A DNA stretch of 64,000 nt from Porodaedalea pini (taxonomy: Eukaryota > Basidiomycota > Agaricomycetes > Hymenochaetales > Hymenochaetaceae), in NCBI GenBank assembly GCA_002794775.1, contig NBAY01000047.1:248001-312000 (forward strand). The letters run 5' to 3'. Made by a program: the position numbers and the translations under genes. The number at the start of each line of letters is the position of its first letter. The stretch's first letter is position 1. This document shows positions 1 through 10,675 of this stretch, piece after piece. Under the pieces are notes generated by a model. That model worked only from the letters and a program-made list of their open reading frames with translations. It was not told the origin of the DNA and made no database searches.

Positions 1-355
1 CTAACGATTTGTTGTAAGGTGACAAGGCCGTGATATTTAACTTTTGAGTTTCTGATTAATATTGGAAACTTCTACCTCCATAAGTCAAGTTTCATCAGTT
101 TGTAATAAACCGAGATTGATTCAGCTTATGTTATTACCTTACTGTGGTAATTTGATGCTGATTCAGTGATTGTCCAGACCAAGTCTATGTTACTCCACTG
201 GTGTCACAGCGGTCTAACGATGGTCTAACGACGAGACCGGGCTAAAAAGGCGTTATCACGCCGTTAAAAAAGTTACCGAACAGGGCCTAAATCTTCAGTG
301 ATGTGATTCAACGAGTGGGCTCGGCTTGACTTGACTTAAGCAGCCAGATAATGTA
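1..355. other. AT-rich flank, no gene seen
   Basis: No convincing coding frame or repeat boundary is visible here. The stretch ends at the TA that flanks the transposon starting at 356. Confidence 0.5.
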
Positions 356-1177
356 CAGTCTTGGACCGGTCCTTGAACCAGTACATTTTGATTTCGGTTT
401 TGTACAACATTTACAAAATTTTATTTCAAAACAATAATACTACATGAAAACAATTTATGTTAAGTCCATCCATGCCCAATTTTAAGTGGAGGCAATGAAA
501 GAAAAAATATATATAAAGGATTTATGTTTTGAGCCCAGAATGAGTTGCCACCGGTCCTTGCACCACAAATTTCCCACGCTCAGTTCATTTGTGATTTGAG
601 CTCCCCCTTGACATTTTCAAGGTGAATAAATTCTAATTCATAATAAATCTCATTTATAAATTTAAAATTAGGAATTGCAGATTCCAGATGGCCTTTTTTT
701 GTGTTTTGTATACTTCAGTCAGGGACTTTTGGATTCAAGTTGATGGAAACTTGACGCGTTGAAGGTCACGTGACCAAGTCAGATCGCCCTCAGCCTAGTC
801 AATGAAGCCTGTTGAATTTTTATACAAGTAAACACTCAACCGATTTTCTTGAAATTTTGTACACACAATTTTATTACAGCTACAGATTCACCGAAATTTT
901 TTGTTTGAATTTTGAGCTGTTCGTTTTGTAAATATTGTGGCAAACAAATTTCAAACTAGCAGATCATTACTTTCTCAGGAGTGTTTGACTCAATAACTTC
1001 ACATATTCTGCAGCAAAGTATACAATTTTTTTTCTGACAATGTTTTATGCTAATTAGAGTCTATTGGGATAGTTTTCTGAGATAAAAAAGCTTTTGTTGC
1101 TGTGTTATAGGTAGGGTGATGCAAGGACCGGTGGTGGTGCAAGGACCGGTGGTGGTGCAAGGACCGGTCCAAGACTG
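356..1177. mobile_element. Non-autonomous pogo-like DNA transposon
   Basis: Terminal inverted repeats are visible: CAGTCTTGGACCGGTCCTT at the left end and its reverse complement at the right, each followed by TA (354-355 and 1178-1179), the target duplication of Tc1/mariner-pogo elements. The ends resemble those of the complete pogo-like element at 44945-48104, and the stretch at about 540-640 resembles that element's subterminal region at about 45130-45235. There is no transposase, so this is an internally deleted or related non-autonomous copy. Near the right end the unit TGCAAGGACCGGT occurs three times in tandem (about 1137-1167), probably repeated transposase binding sites (inference). 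Confidence 0.8.
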
Positions 1178-1205
1178 TATTCAGCACCTGAATTCCGAGA
1201 TTCTA

Positions 1206-1528
1206 CAGGTGGGTGTAGCGGGTTAGTAAGTCACGTGAATTAGATAATGATCAGACCTGCCTTATGTGGTGTGGTTGTTCATGGTTGTGTGAGATTGACC
1301 TTGCAGTCTGAGCTTGATGCTCACATAGCAATTTAGATACAAAATAAAACACAATATATGCAGTATAAGTTATATGCAAATTATTACCATTGCACCAACA
1401 ACACACACTTTCTGGGTGTACCAAGAGTGTGTTGGTCGACACGTCACAACCATGATCCACCACACCACATAAGGCAGGTCTGATCATTATCTAATTCACG
1501 TGACTTACTAACCCGCTACACCCACCTG
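1206..1528. mobile_element. MITE with long inverted repeats, family A
   Basis: Nearly perfect inverted repeats of about 70 bp begin CAGGTGGGTGTAGCGGG and are flanked by TA on both sides (1204-1205 and 1529-1530). The short AT-rich centre has no coding capacity. The outer 12 bases match a 99-bp element at 26418-26516, so both belong to one family. TA target and terminal inverted repeats suggest mobilisation by a Tc1/mariner-type transposase. Confidence 0.85.
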
Positions 1529-1677
1529 TACCTGACCACTAATTTAATCATGAAAATGCCGAAACAGTCACGTGACATAAAAGTCACGGTCCTCTGCCGT
1601 TCAACTTCAGGTCCTTTGTCTGCATCTCTTTACTCAAACCACTTTTACTGCGTCTTCAAATAACACTAGCTTCGTGC

Positions 1678-2985
1678 ATGGCCTCAAGGAAGCAATGGGA
1701 CTCTACCGTGGGTGTGCCGCATCTCATCCTGGATTTTGTAATCGATGCCTTGATCTGCTCTATGAAGCCGCTCCCGCTTGAGGCTCTCGCTACAGAGGAG
1801 TTTTCCGTAACACGGGTAGATGGATATGCCTTGGAAAGACGCATCTTCCGGAGTATGAGTCTCGTCCATCGGACGTGGACGGACGTCGCTCGACGCGGTC
1901 TATGGCATAGAACTATTCTAAGCGCCCACGATCTGATCGTGCTCAGGCTCCCCGTCAGCGCCCCGGATTGTCTGCAGGTTCGAGAGCTCGCCCTCACGGC
2001 GTCCGGCTTTGAAAATCGTTTATACTGGGGACATTTTATAGAAATCCTTCGTCAAACACCCAATTTGCGTTCTTTGTACGTAGACATCGAGGTGGAGGAG
2101 CCGACGGATCCAGGGTTCTTGGAGTTTTTGCAGCAGCTCCGTACGCACACATATTTGGAGAGACTATGGCTCGTCGGAGATATGGAAGGTTACTATAAGG
2201 ATATCCTGCTCTGTGTTTCATCTTTGCGAAGCCTTAAGAGTTTGGTTATGGACACCGTGAGCAGCAGCGACGAGGAAACTGATGCGCTTCATCGACTGGA
2301 CCCACCGAGGTGCCTCGATTCAATTGCAATAATTGACGCTCTAGATTGGCTATATTTCTCATGTCTCATTCGTCCTCGCGAAGGTCACAGTATCTCAAAC
2401 CTGGCTTTTTCGCTGGACGGACCGGACCGATTAGAAGAGGATCCAGAATCAGTAGAACAGTTTTACCAATGCCTGTCATCGCTCAGGACACTCCATATTT
2501 CGACTAACCTGACCGATAATCACTCTGAAGATGCCATACATAACGAGTGCCTGGGTCCTTTGTTATCAAAAGCGCAAGGCCTCCAACAATTCACGCTATC
2601 TGCCTCTTCCTTCGTGCGTACGCCGCACTTACGCCTTCCCGACACACTCATTGTCTTTCATGTCCACCATGACGTCGGTTTATCTGCCATCGTCGAAGGC
2701 TCGGAATATCCAAGGCAAAGGGAGGATAAGAACATTGCCTCCATAATTTCAGAGTCGCGCCCGATTATCTCGTCTCTTCCAGTGAAAAGTTGCTTGGAGA
2801 AGGTAGTATTGTCTTTCGTACAGGGTGATCTTGACCTGGGCAGTCACGTTCTGGCACGTCTCCAGAATGAAATATATCCAGAAACACAAATGGCCTGCCT
2901 GCTCGCCGGAATTGCCTTGACGTTCGAAACATATGCATCCCCGTACTTTGGCACCCTCGCTGAAAGTGGTCCATTCGTAGGATGA
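1678..2985 (+). CDS. F-box-like protein
   Basis: Single-exon frame of 435 residues. The first ~100 residues look like the degenerate F-box of basidiomycete F-box families: VPHLILDFVID, then a segment with MSLVHRTWTDVARRGLWH, the usual 'leave the house, ordinary worker replaced' helix pattern. The rest has scattered leucine-rich stretches (LRSLYVDIE, LERLWLVGD, LRTLHIST) that fit a diverged leucine-rich-repeat substrate-binding domain. Family role: substrate receptor of an SCF ubiquitin ligase, binding Skp1 through the F-box; the substrate is unknown. These genes are highly expanded and fast-evolving in Agaricomycetes. The ATG at 1678 is the first in frame and no intron is needed. It sits just downstream of a MITE, which may lie in its promoter. 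Confidence 0.7.
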   Translation: MASRKQWDSTVGVPHLILDFVIDALICSMKPLPLEALATEEFSVTRVDGYALERRIFRSMSLVHRTWTDVARRGLWHRTILSAHDLIVLRLPVSAPDCLQVRELALTASGFENRLYWGHFIEILRQTPNLRSLYVDIEVEEPTDPGFLEFLQQLRTHTYLERLWLVGDMEGYYKDILLCVSSLRSLKSLVMDTVSSSDEETDALHRLDPPRCLDSIAIIDALDWLYFSCLIRPREGHSISNLAFSLDGPDRLEEDPESVEQFYQCLSSLRTLHISTNLTDNHSEDAIHNECLGPLLSKAQGLQQFTLSASSFVRTPHLRLPDTLIVFHVHHDVGLSAIVEGSEYPRQREDKNIASIISESRPIISSLPVKSCLEKVVLSFVQGDLDLGSHVLARLQNEIYPETQMACLLAGIALTFETYASPYFGTLAESGPFVG

Positions 2986-3376
2986 AAAACGTGTATCTAG
3001 GTTGTTCCATGGCCGTTTGGACTGCGGTTCCTCAATCCAGTGCTTATGGTCAGCAGGCTTCAGGCTTGGCACATACTTTTCCATAGAAACAGACCCGGCG
3101 GATGCTATTTGCCAGAATGCGTAGTCTGAGGCTGCACGGCGGCCGGGCTCCGTCGTCAGTCCTCTAGTGCGTAAATCATTTTGGGGGGCCCGGAGCCGAA
3201 ATGACGACGTCTAGCTAGTTCTTCGCCGCAGTTGCACCATATGCCGCAGTCAATTATGCGCGATGCCATTGGTCGACTGCCTCCTAACCTGCGCAATGCT
3301 CGGCGTCCGATACATGCGTTCAGCTCTTTCACTTTACACCCCCTTCTACGTGGTCGGAGGCATTGCTGAAAATTCA

Positions 3377-3384
3377 TATAAAAA
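3377..3384 (+). promoter_or_regulatory. Probable TATA box of the dioxygenase-like gene
   Basis: TATAAAAA lies 78 bases before the ATG at 3462, a plausible distance for a fungal TATA element, and is followed by an AC-rich leader. Confidence 0.5.
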
Positions 3385-3461
3385 GGCTGCAAAACAGCAC
3401 AGTCAATCCATCGAACACTTTATTTTCCTTACCCACTCGTTCAGGTAACAGCTTCTCAATC

Positions 3462-4760
3462 ATGGTCAAAATTGCATCTTCCCTCTCTGCTCTTGTCGCC
3501 CTCATGGCGGCCGGTGCTGCTGTTGCTCACCCGCACGCGCTCACCGAGGCCGAGCTCATCAAGCGCCAGGAGTTCCAGATCGTCGCGCGACGCTCGCTCG
3601 CTGGCTGTCAGTCGAAGCTGAGGGCACGCGGTGGTGTTGCGGAACGCGCAAGCGCTCGTCGTCGGGCCCTTGCAGAGAATGCGCGTAAGACCCGCGGGCT
3701 CATCGCTGACCGCCCGTACCTCGGCAGGCGTGACCTGGACACTGTCCTCAACACATCACATGCGTCCAATGCCACTGGTCTCACCGCAGACTCTGATCCA
3801 TTTGACGGAAACAGCTCGTGTGTCCTTGGTCCAGAAGTCACCCAGGGTCCCTACCGTTCGTACTTCACTGTTTATCGTTTGTTTCCATTGAGATGACCTT
3901 TTCCTTCCAGTTGTCGATGGCGAATCCATCCGCTCGAACATTACCGAGGGCCAGGCTGGTATCCCTCTGTATGCGGATATCGAGCTCATCGACGTGAACA
4001 CGTGCGAGCCCGTTTCCGGCCTCTATATGGACTTTTGGCACGGTGAGATTTTGTTCCGACCTCGGTTAGTTTCCCTCTAACCGACCGGCCCAGCCAACGC
4101 AACTGGTGTATACTCAGGAATAGTCGCCTCTGGAAATGGTGAAGGCACTGCAGATCCCTCCAACACCGTAAGCTGTCTTGTTCGTTGTACTCGTCGATGT
4201 CATTGTAACTCGAGTTGTTCCAGAACACGACTTTCCTCCGCGGTATTCAGGAGACCTCTGACGAGGGCTATGCACAGTTTATCACCATCTTCCCGGGCCA
4301 TTACACTTCGCGCGCGACGCACATCCACATCATGGTGCACCAGACCGATGGCACGCTGAACGACAACAACACGTACACGGGTGGCTCTGTCTCACATGTC
4401 GGCCAGATCTTCTTCGACCAGGACCTGATCAGCCAAGTCGAAGTGACGTCGCCGTACAGTACGAACACGCAGGACCTGACGACGAACGATGAGGACTCGA
4501 TTCTGTCGGAAGAGGCGGATGACATCGACCCTGTGATGGAGTACGTGTTGCTCGGCGATGATATTACGGACGGCATCCTGGCATGGAGCTCGCTTGGTAT
4601 TAACACGACTGCATCGTACGACGTTACACCCGCGGCGACGCTCACGGAGGACGGTGGTGTTGCGAATGCAGACAGTGGCATCGGCGGCGGCGATGCACCG
4701 AGCGGAAGCGCTTTCCCCAGCGGCAGTGGTGCGGTGCCGAGTGTTTCTGCGTCGGCTTAA
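3462..4760 (+). CDS. Secreted intradiol dioxygenase-like protein
   Basis: Four exons, 3462-3855, 3911-4042, 4094-4167 and 4224-4760, join in frame to 378 residues. A signal peptide opens the protein (MVKIASSLSALVALMAAG), then a basic region with a possible KR processing site. The intradiol ring-cleavage core follows: GPYLVDGE, DIELIDVNTCEPV, DFWHANATGVYSG, then GHYTSRATHIHIMVH, which holds the Tyr/His residues that bind iron in the family. A Ser/Gly/Ala-rich tail of about 60 residues could be a linker or GPI-type tail. The family uses Fe(III) to open catechol-type rings; in wood-decay fungi secreted members are thought to act on lignin-derived catechols. Actual substrate and activity are inferred. 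Confidence 0.88.
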
Positions 4761-5153
4761 GTTTTCCCAATATGATCATAACTGAGGGGATGGAGACTTT
4801 AAGTATAATAGACCATAATTTGGGAGATCTGTGTTTTCGTCATAGTCTTCTGCAAGGCGTTCTCCTGGTTGAATGAACACGTGGTTGATCTATTTCCTTC
4901 CTTTAACACATCGTCAATTTATTCCAGAGTATTGGATATGAAGACGTCGTCGTCGCTATATCTACTTTGTAAATTGTATTTCGCATTCGAACATGTCTTT
5001 CAGTGCGAAGGGGTACACGTCTGGTTCTTGCCATTATCCCAAATACACAAAATACATATTAAGACATTCTTCCTCATGTATGAAAACAAGATGAGAACAC
5101 AAATTACAACAAATCCGGTGCACAGTAAATAATTCAATCAGATATGTTAGGTT
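4761..5153. other. Intergenic region between convergent genes
   Basis: 3' flanks of two convergent genes. AT-rich, no convincing exon or repeat seen. Confidence 0.5.
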
Positions 5154-6434
5154 CTAAGTCGCACTGCTCGTCGGCGCGTCCGTGTCTCGATCGTGAGCAG
5201 GCCCAGCAGTCCCACAGCTCTGTTCCAGCTCCTCCTCCTCCTTCCGCAGCCGATTTATAGCCGCATCCAGAGCACGCTGCCTGCGCTCCTCGCGCGAATC
5301 GGTGATGGGGCCGGACGGCGACGTTCCGCCGAGGATGTACGCTTGCGCTTCGGATTCCAGCTCGGGTGCGAACAGGGAGGGTGAAGAAGAGGCTGAAGGT
5401 GTGTATGCGGGTCCCGAACCGCGGAGCGTGTGCGCACCCGTACGTTGTGCATGCTCGAAGTCCGCGACGTCTTTGTTCAGCCGGGAATTTAGCGTCTTGA
5501 ACTGAAAAATACGACTTATAAGTAAGTGGCGGGATTGCGAGTAGAGAAATAGGAAAGAAAGGCGAGATGAGATGGGCTTACGTTGTCGTCGTGATCACCC
5601 CAGACGTTGTGCGCGAGCTCGTGGCAGAGCACGCGGCGGACGTCGGCGTAGAGCCGGAAGCCGTCGTATGCATCCGTGCGCAGGCGGAGTTTGATCGCCT
5701 CGCCGCGATTGACGTTCAGGCCGAGGAGGTTGGGGTGCTCGTGAGGTGCGAGCTCCGTGAGTGTGCCGACGGAGAATCGGTGTGTCTGTTAGTCCAAGCA
5801 ATAAATTTGTTATTATCCATTTATAATACAAGTTTGTGAACTAGTAAAAGCCCCAGAACTTGATGAATACGTTACCTGCATAATGTGTTGGATGGCGGGG
5901 TCAGAGGAGAGCTTTGATAGAAGTGCGAGTGCTGTATCGGGTGCGGGGAGGTGAGGTAGCGGTACGAGATTGTGAAATCTATAATTCATCACAGAAGCAG
6001 ATGGACTGCCCGTCGAGCGAGGCTTCATGATGATAAAAATGTCTGGCTCAGCATTTGCTCATATCCATAATCAATTCCAAGCTCACCTTCGGCAGATTCT
6101 TCGCCCTGCGCTGCCTCAGCACCTCTTCCTTCTGCCGCTTCTCGCTCTCCGCCGTATGCATCCCGCCCAATTCCGCCGTTTTCGACCCGACGAGCTGCAC
6201 CTTCGCCCTGTCCCTCAGCCCCGCCTCCTCGAGCGTCGCTTCTAACGGTACGTTGGACCTCCTTCCCTTGTATAAAAGCTTCTGGAGTGAGGGTGGCACG
6301 CCGGTGAGCTCTTCGAGCTGCAGCTGCAGCGCGGCGAGCGTGCTATCCGGGAGGACGCTGAGAGAATGCGTCTCGCCGCGGTATGTTATGGTGATGTTCA
6401 TGGTCTCGTCGGAGCTCGACATGGCTGTACTCAT
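5154..6434 (-). CDS. Ubiquitin-like plus WLM-domain metalloprotease
   Basis: Four exons on the minus strand, 6434-6087, 6022-5876, 5785-5582 and 5501-5154, join to 348 residues. Residues ~10-85 form a ubiquitin-like fold (MNITITYRG, then LEELTGVPPSLQKLLYKG). The middle matches a WLM (Wss1p-like metalloprotease) domain: YRFHNLVPLPH, LRLRTDAYDGFR and the zinc site CHELAHNVWGDHD, an HExxH with a downstream His. The C-terminal third is low-complexity with a Glu/Arg-rich coil. The layout matches fungal ubiquitin-and-WLM-domain proteins such as the S. pombe one; relatives (Wss1/SPRTN) cut DNA-protein crosslinks, and that role is inferred here. A second Met six codons in (MSSSDET) could be the start instead. 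Confidence 0.88.
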
Positions 6435-6787
6435 GGATTGGTGGTGTGATGAATGGTCGTAACAGCGTACGCGTCCCTCTCAGTCAGCGCCAGCGTCAAC
6501 TTGAATAAGCGGATTCAGATCGGCGGCACAGGATTTGCATTTGATCGGGCACGTGCGCACCACCCCGAACAAATACAAGTCAACAAATGCAAAGTAAGCG
6601 ATGTTCGGCTAGTCAGTCGTAATCATTCCTCATATTATGGATTTACAGGTTTATATCTCGCATCGCATTTTAGGAATAATAGGAAAAAACCTCCTCTGGA
6701 GACTTCTAACATACCAATTCTCAAAGAAAAAGTTCAGCGATCACTAAATGCGTCGCGGACCACCAAAAGAAAAGAACACCCGAGTCT

Positions 6788-7210
6788 ATGTCTACATTTA
6801 TCCCGTATCAACAGGAGCCAATATCAATGGCATGGTATACACAAGACGGCGACCTCTACGCCGACCCAGACCCGCCTTCGGAACGAATCCGTACGTTACA
6901 CATCTCCCGAGCTCCGACGTCAAACGCGCTGAAAGCCGTACACAATCACCTCATCGTCGACCTGGATGGGCACCACGGCTACACCAGTGCGTCATTCGAC
7001 TTTGGCAGCGAAAATGCCTAATACAGATAGGGTTGGGGTTGGGGCAAGTGAACTTTGGACTACGACGCACGTGTCACCGCGGATGCGAAGGACGGCGTTC
7101 CGGAGCCTACTGTGGACGAGACGGCGGAGGCCGACCATCCGAGTCGGGTGTCGTTTTGGACTCGCCGCATGCGCTCCCTCCCGTCTCCCCTCCTATCGAC
7201 TTGCGCGGAG
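6788..7210 (+). CDS. Uncharacterised small gene, structure unresolved
   Basis: An open frame at 6788-7021 starts MSTFIPYQQEPISMAWYTQD and contains NHLIVDLDGHHGYTSASF; composition and codon use look protein-coding. At 7046-7210 a second coherent stretch in another frame (VPEPTVDETAEADHPSR, FWTRRMRSLPSPLL) ends in TGA at 7208. An intron with a TGCCTAATACAG acceptor ends at about 7027, but the tested donors do not bring the two stretches into one frame, so either I have the wrong splice sites or the gene is broken. No family recognised. Confidence 0.4.
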
Positions 7211-7433
7211 TGAGAGGAGCACTCTTTGCATGGTAAGAGATGCACTGTTGATGAATCTCCGAGCGAAGAAGGAAGAGACAGAGATGGACCTTCCTTTATT
7301 TGAGTTTGGCGACCTGGCATACCCTCCAAGTCCACCTTCCAACATCCAAGTCACTTCCAGAGGAATGCAGATGCGGGAAACAAGTACACCTCTATGGATC
7401 AATGTTGCTTTACAGTGTTTTTCACAAGTCTTG

Positions 7434-7765
7434 AGACATGTGCATTTCATGTGAGATGTGCATCTGAGATAAATGCCTAATTTCTCCACTAATTCTGCAT
7501 GGTGGGCCCTTGTTAAGCACTTGAAAAATAGATGCAATCTGTAGGAGTAGAAATATGTATAAAAATGGAATAAGTTGACTATCTTGACAGGACAAGGTCA
7601 AACAATCTCAGTCAGGTCAATCTCTCACTCATTTCCACCCAAACTCAATCTCTCTGTAAAAAATTCTAACTGCCAAAGTTAAGTATTGGACTATGGTGAT
7701 AGTTCCTGCAAATTTGAAGCTAGCTTATAAAGTTTCCATACTGTAGCAGCCAGGTCTGTGGAAGG
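7434..7765 (+). repeat. Diverged copy of the Tc1-family end sequence
   Basis: Reads like an old, diverged version of the sequence at 32940-33310 (end region of the Tc1-type arm): same order of motifs such as GTGCATTTCATGTGA, AGCAGAAATATGTA, a GGTCAAAC-type block and CATTTCCAC. Internal substitutions are frequent, so this is the oldest copy in the window. It ends next to the hAT-like element. Confidence 0.6.
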
Positions 7766-7773
7766 CACCTAGA

Positions 7774-8404
7774 TATAGTTGCCGTTGTCCGGTCCATGGA
7801 CTGCTGGACCCAGGACCGGACCTGGACCAGACCCAAAGTGGACCAGACTGCGGTCTGGTCCACTTAAGGTCCAGATGTGGTCTGGTCCAGGGTCCAGCTC
7901 TCCTGCCATTTTTCTGGACTGAGCTGGACCCTGGACTGGACCTAGACTGGAAGAAATATTTGTGGGAGTTAGTTTGACATCATTACTGGCCTCAAGTTGG
8001 TTGACAAAGAAGTAGAACAGCTCTAGTGAGACCAGAAGATGTGCTTGAGCTTTGCATAGCACTGTGACATGACTACTTGCCTATGCAGGGGGTCTTCCTT
8101 ACTGTGTGAACAGGTTTTCTCAGGACTCAGGAGCAGGTCTGGTAGATACCAAGTGCCATATCCACCTTCTTTCTGAAACTTTTAAGTACAGAGATACTAT
8201 AGATGTACTACATAGGCCTTTACAAATGCATGTCTTTGTCTCAAGCATAAATATAATTAATTCAATCTTTTCTTCTCAATTTACCAGTGGTCCAGTTGGG
8301 GTCCGGTCCAGGTCCAAGCTGAGCAGGAAAATCCAAAATGGTCTGGGTTACGGTCCACCAACATTTTGCCTGGACCGGACCTGGACTGGACCGCAGCAAC
8401 TATA
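7774..8404. mobile_element. hAT-like non-autonomous element
   Basis: A perfect 8-bp direct repeat, CACCTAGA, lies at 7766-7773 and 8405-8412, the target duplication length of hAT elements. Just inside are inverted termini, TATAGTTGC at the left and GCAACTATA at the right, followed by dense GGACC/GGTCC motifs on both flanks (subterminal repeats of the kind hAT transposases bind). The 631-bp element has no transposase frame, so it would depend on an autonomous hAT elsewhere. Confidence 0.85.
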
Positions 8405-8414
8405 CACCTAGATA

Positions 8415-8744
8415 CAGGTAGTACCAAAAAGTGTTTGTCATCCCCATTTTTAGAATCAATCAATGTGCCCAAATTCAGAAGGTGCAGACACTAACTAACA
8501 CACATTTCCACCTAGTCCTTCATGTGAAACCAGCCAGAAATAATACATACAACATCCCCAATCCTAAAGTTTATGTGTATAAGATAGAAAAATTACAAGT
8601 TATACTTTATGGACAATGTAAAAGGATAACAACAACATGAATGACATGCTGAGGAAGGTTTTCACTAGCAGCTTTACCTTCTGAATTTAGGTATACCAAT
8701 CAATTCCAAAAATGAGGGTGACAAATACTTTTCAGAACCACCTG
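8415..8744. mobile_element. MITE with ~70-bp imperfect inverted repeats, family B
   Basis: The left end starts CAGGTAGTACCAAAAAGTG and the right end is its imperfect complement; similarity runs about 70 bp inward to AAATTCAGAAGGT. TA flanks both ends (8413-8414 and 8745-8746), so it is Tc1/mariner-like in target choice. No coding capacity. It abuts the hAT target duplication with no base between them. Confidence 0.8.
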
Positions 8745-8849
8745 TAATGTCAACACTTGAGCTGTTAGGATCACACTCCAGAGGTGGTAGTGAGTCATCT
8801 ACAATGTGAAGGCATGTAACATCTCTGATGTATAGGTATTATGCTCAAG

Positions 8850-8942
8850 CTACTTAGCTCATAGAGCAGAGTACTCACTAGTCCATAGGCTAGTGGTACT
8901 CCTTCATTGTGAAACAATTTCCTGCTCCAATCCCACTCTCAC
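8850..8942 (+). repeat. tRNA-like stretch, possible SINE head
   Basis: TAGCTCATAGAGCAGAG resembles a tRNA D-arm with an A-box, an inverted pair CACTAG/CTAGTG could be an anticodon-arm-like stem, and GCTCCAATCCC resembles a B-box. It cannot fold as a normal tRNA (no clear acceptor stem). A decayed tRNA-derived SINE is possible; no poly-A tail or target duplication was found. Confidence 0.3.
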
Positions 8943-9419
8943 TTATTTTGGACCTCACTAGTCTCTTGCTGTTGTCATCTAATCTGCCAGACTAGAGTGC
9001 TGAGATGTATCAGAGCATTCACTACAGACAAGAGGATGAGGTATATTTATTCCATCATAAGCATAGTATGAAGTAGACAAGTGAGGTGTGTAGAGAGGAG
9101 GTATAAAGAGAAGAAAGAATTAGGGATTTCACTATTGCTACTTAAAGGTTTATATAGAGTTATGTGTCCTTGAGTGACCATGATGTGATATACTTTTAAA
9201 AGGGAAAGGGTCTGTGCATACTGATGGAAGGCACTTAGGTAGTGCCAAAGACAGACAGGACAAAATGATTTTTGTTGCTGTCAGAGAGACTAGAAATACA
9301 TACAGGAAAATTATCCACTCACCTTTGTTGCTGTCAGAGAGAACTGAGGCAACAAAGGCATCAGAAAGCATTCAAATAAGAAAGGTTATATAATAGGAAC
9401 TGTACAGTACCAGTCTGAA
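8943..9419. repeat. Repeat-derived intergenic sequence
   Basis: No gene seen. An 18-bp motif, TTGTTGCTGTCAGAGAGA, occurs twice in direct orientation, near 9272 and 9324. Otherwise AT-rich sequence like other transposon remnants here. Confidence 0.4.
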
Positions 9420-9765
9420 AGGAATCCATTGAGAATTACTCTCAGAATACATAAATCATTAGCATATACATGCTAGAGTATTGCTCAACTCAGTGCAAGT
9501 GTGTATGAGCTTCAGATGGGTCAGAGAGTGAAGGGAATGTAAAAAGGATATGAACAGAATATAACATGCCATGCTCTGAAGGTCTGGAGGCTGCACTGCC
9601 ACTGAGTTTTGGACTTGGACTTGGTGTGGTCATGGTATGGCTGTATGGTGGCCTTCCAGAGTTTGTGCATCTCAGAATATCAGCAGCTTGGTACCTCAGA
9701 ATCATGACATGATGTCTGGACAGTTGGTGTCATGTTGATGTGGTAAGAATGCTCTGGTGGGCTTA
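9420..9765 (+). repeat. Diverged fragment of the Helitron-like family
   Basis: Aligns by eye with 24467-24812 and 28730-29078: shared blocks include CCATTGAGAATTACTCTCAGA, AAGGTCTGGAGGCT and CAGAGTTTGTG. Neither the 5' TC end nor the 3' hairpin is present, so it is an internal, older fragment. Confidence 0.7.
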
Positions 9766-10042
9766 AACTGAGATATGATTTAATTTGTATTTTGAGGTGC
9801 TCAATGCACAAAAGTCACATGATTTCAGCTTCTGCCATCACTTTTGCAAATAGCTGTAACAGAACTAAGGCCATCCCCCTTCATTTCTCACTTTACCACA
9901 CCATGCTCTCCACATGTCTTGTTTTCTTTCTTTCTTTCTTTTGGTTTTCATGTGTAGTTTGATGTTGCATTATGAATATGTGGCATGTGCTATCGTGCGA
10001 ATCAGAGGTCAAAATGCAAGCCTGAGTGAACTTGATTTGGTA

Positions 10043-10673
10043 AGGTATGCGAAAGTTAAACTCGACAAGGTGTGACACAGGTGGCGCTAACCTTACTTGC
10101 CTAATCTGGCTTCACTCGATGTCGACGAAACAACATCTTCAGCTGAGCACAAATTTACAAACAATCCTCACAGAACTGTTGGGATGGTCGTTGTCTACAT
10201 TTCTGTGATCTTAAATTTTTGAAAAATAGATTTTTGGAGGACTTGTTTTACAAAAGTCTTTTTTGTGCCAAATGCCCCATATTTAATTGTACAGTACTCT
10301 GGCAGATTTTTGAAAATTTCACCCATTGATTTTCACGCTCTCGGCTAATTTTATATGACTAATATGTTCCAAATATAGTAGGTTCTCTTTATTATTAATC
10401 ATGCTTAGCAATTCTTCTGCACTGCTACAAAATTGATACTGTGCTATAGCTCACAAGGACAAATTGAGCATGCTGGTAGTGATTATAACTCAGAAAATAT
10501 TGAACAACTGTACCTGAAGTCCTACAGTGATTATGCAGGGCATCTACAAAAACATTTGATTTTCTGAGCTCACGATTTTCGCGCTAGGGTCCTTCCTAAT
10601 GGGGTAAGCAAGTGGTTCAGGGTCTGTGACTGTGACATGACATCAGCTTGTCGAGTTTAACTTTCGCATACCT
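10043..10673. mobile_element. TA-flanked MITE, family C
   Basis: Inverted termini AAGGTATGCGAAAGTTAAAC (left end, positions about 10043-10070) match the complement of the right end, with TA on both sides (10041-10042 and 10674-10675). The 631-bp centre is AT-rich with no reading frame. The repeats hold perfectly for about 27 bp. Confidence 0.85.
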
Positions 10674-10675
10674 TA

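Noticed and set aside
7774..8404. Short antisense reading frames rich in Gly/Pro/Asp
   Set aside because: They follow from the GGACC/GGTCC subterminal repeats of the hAT-like element.
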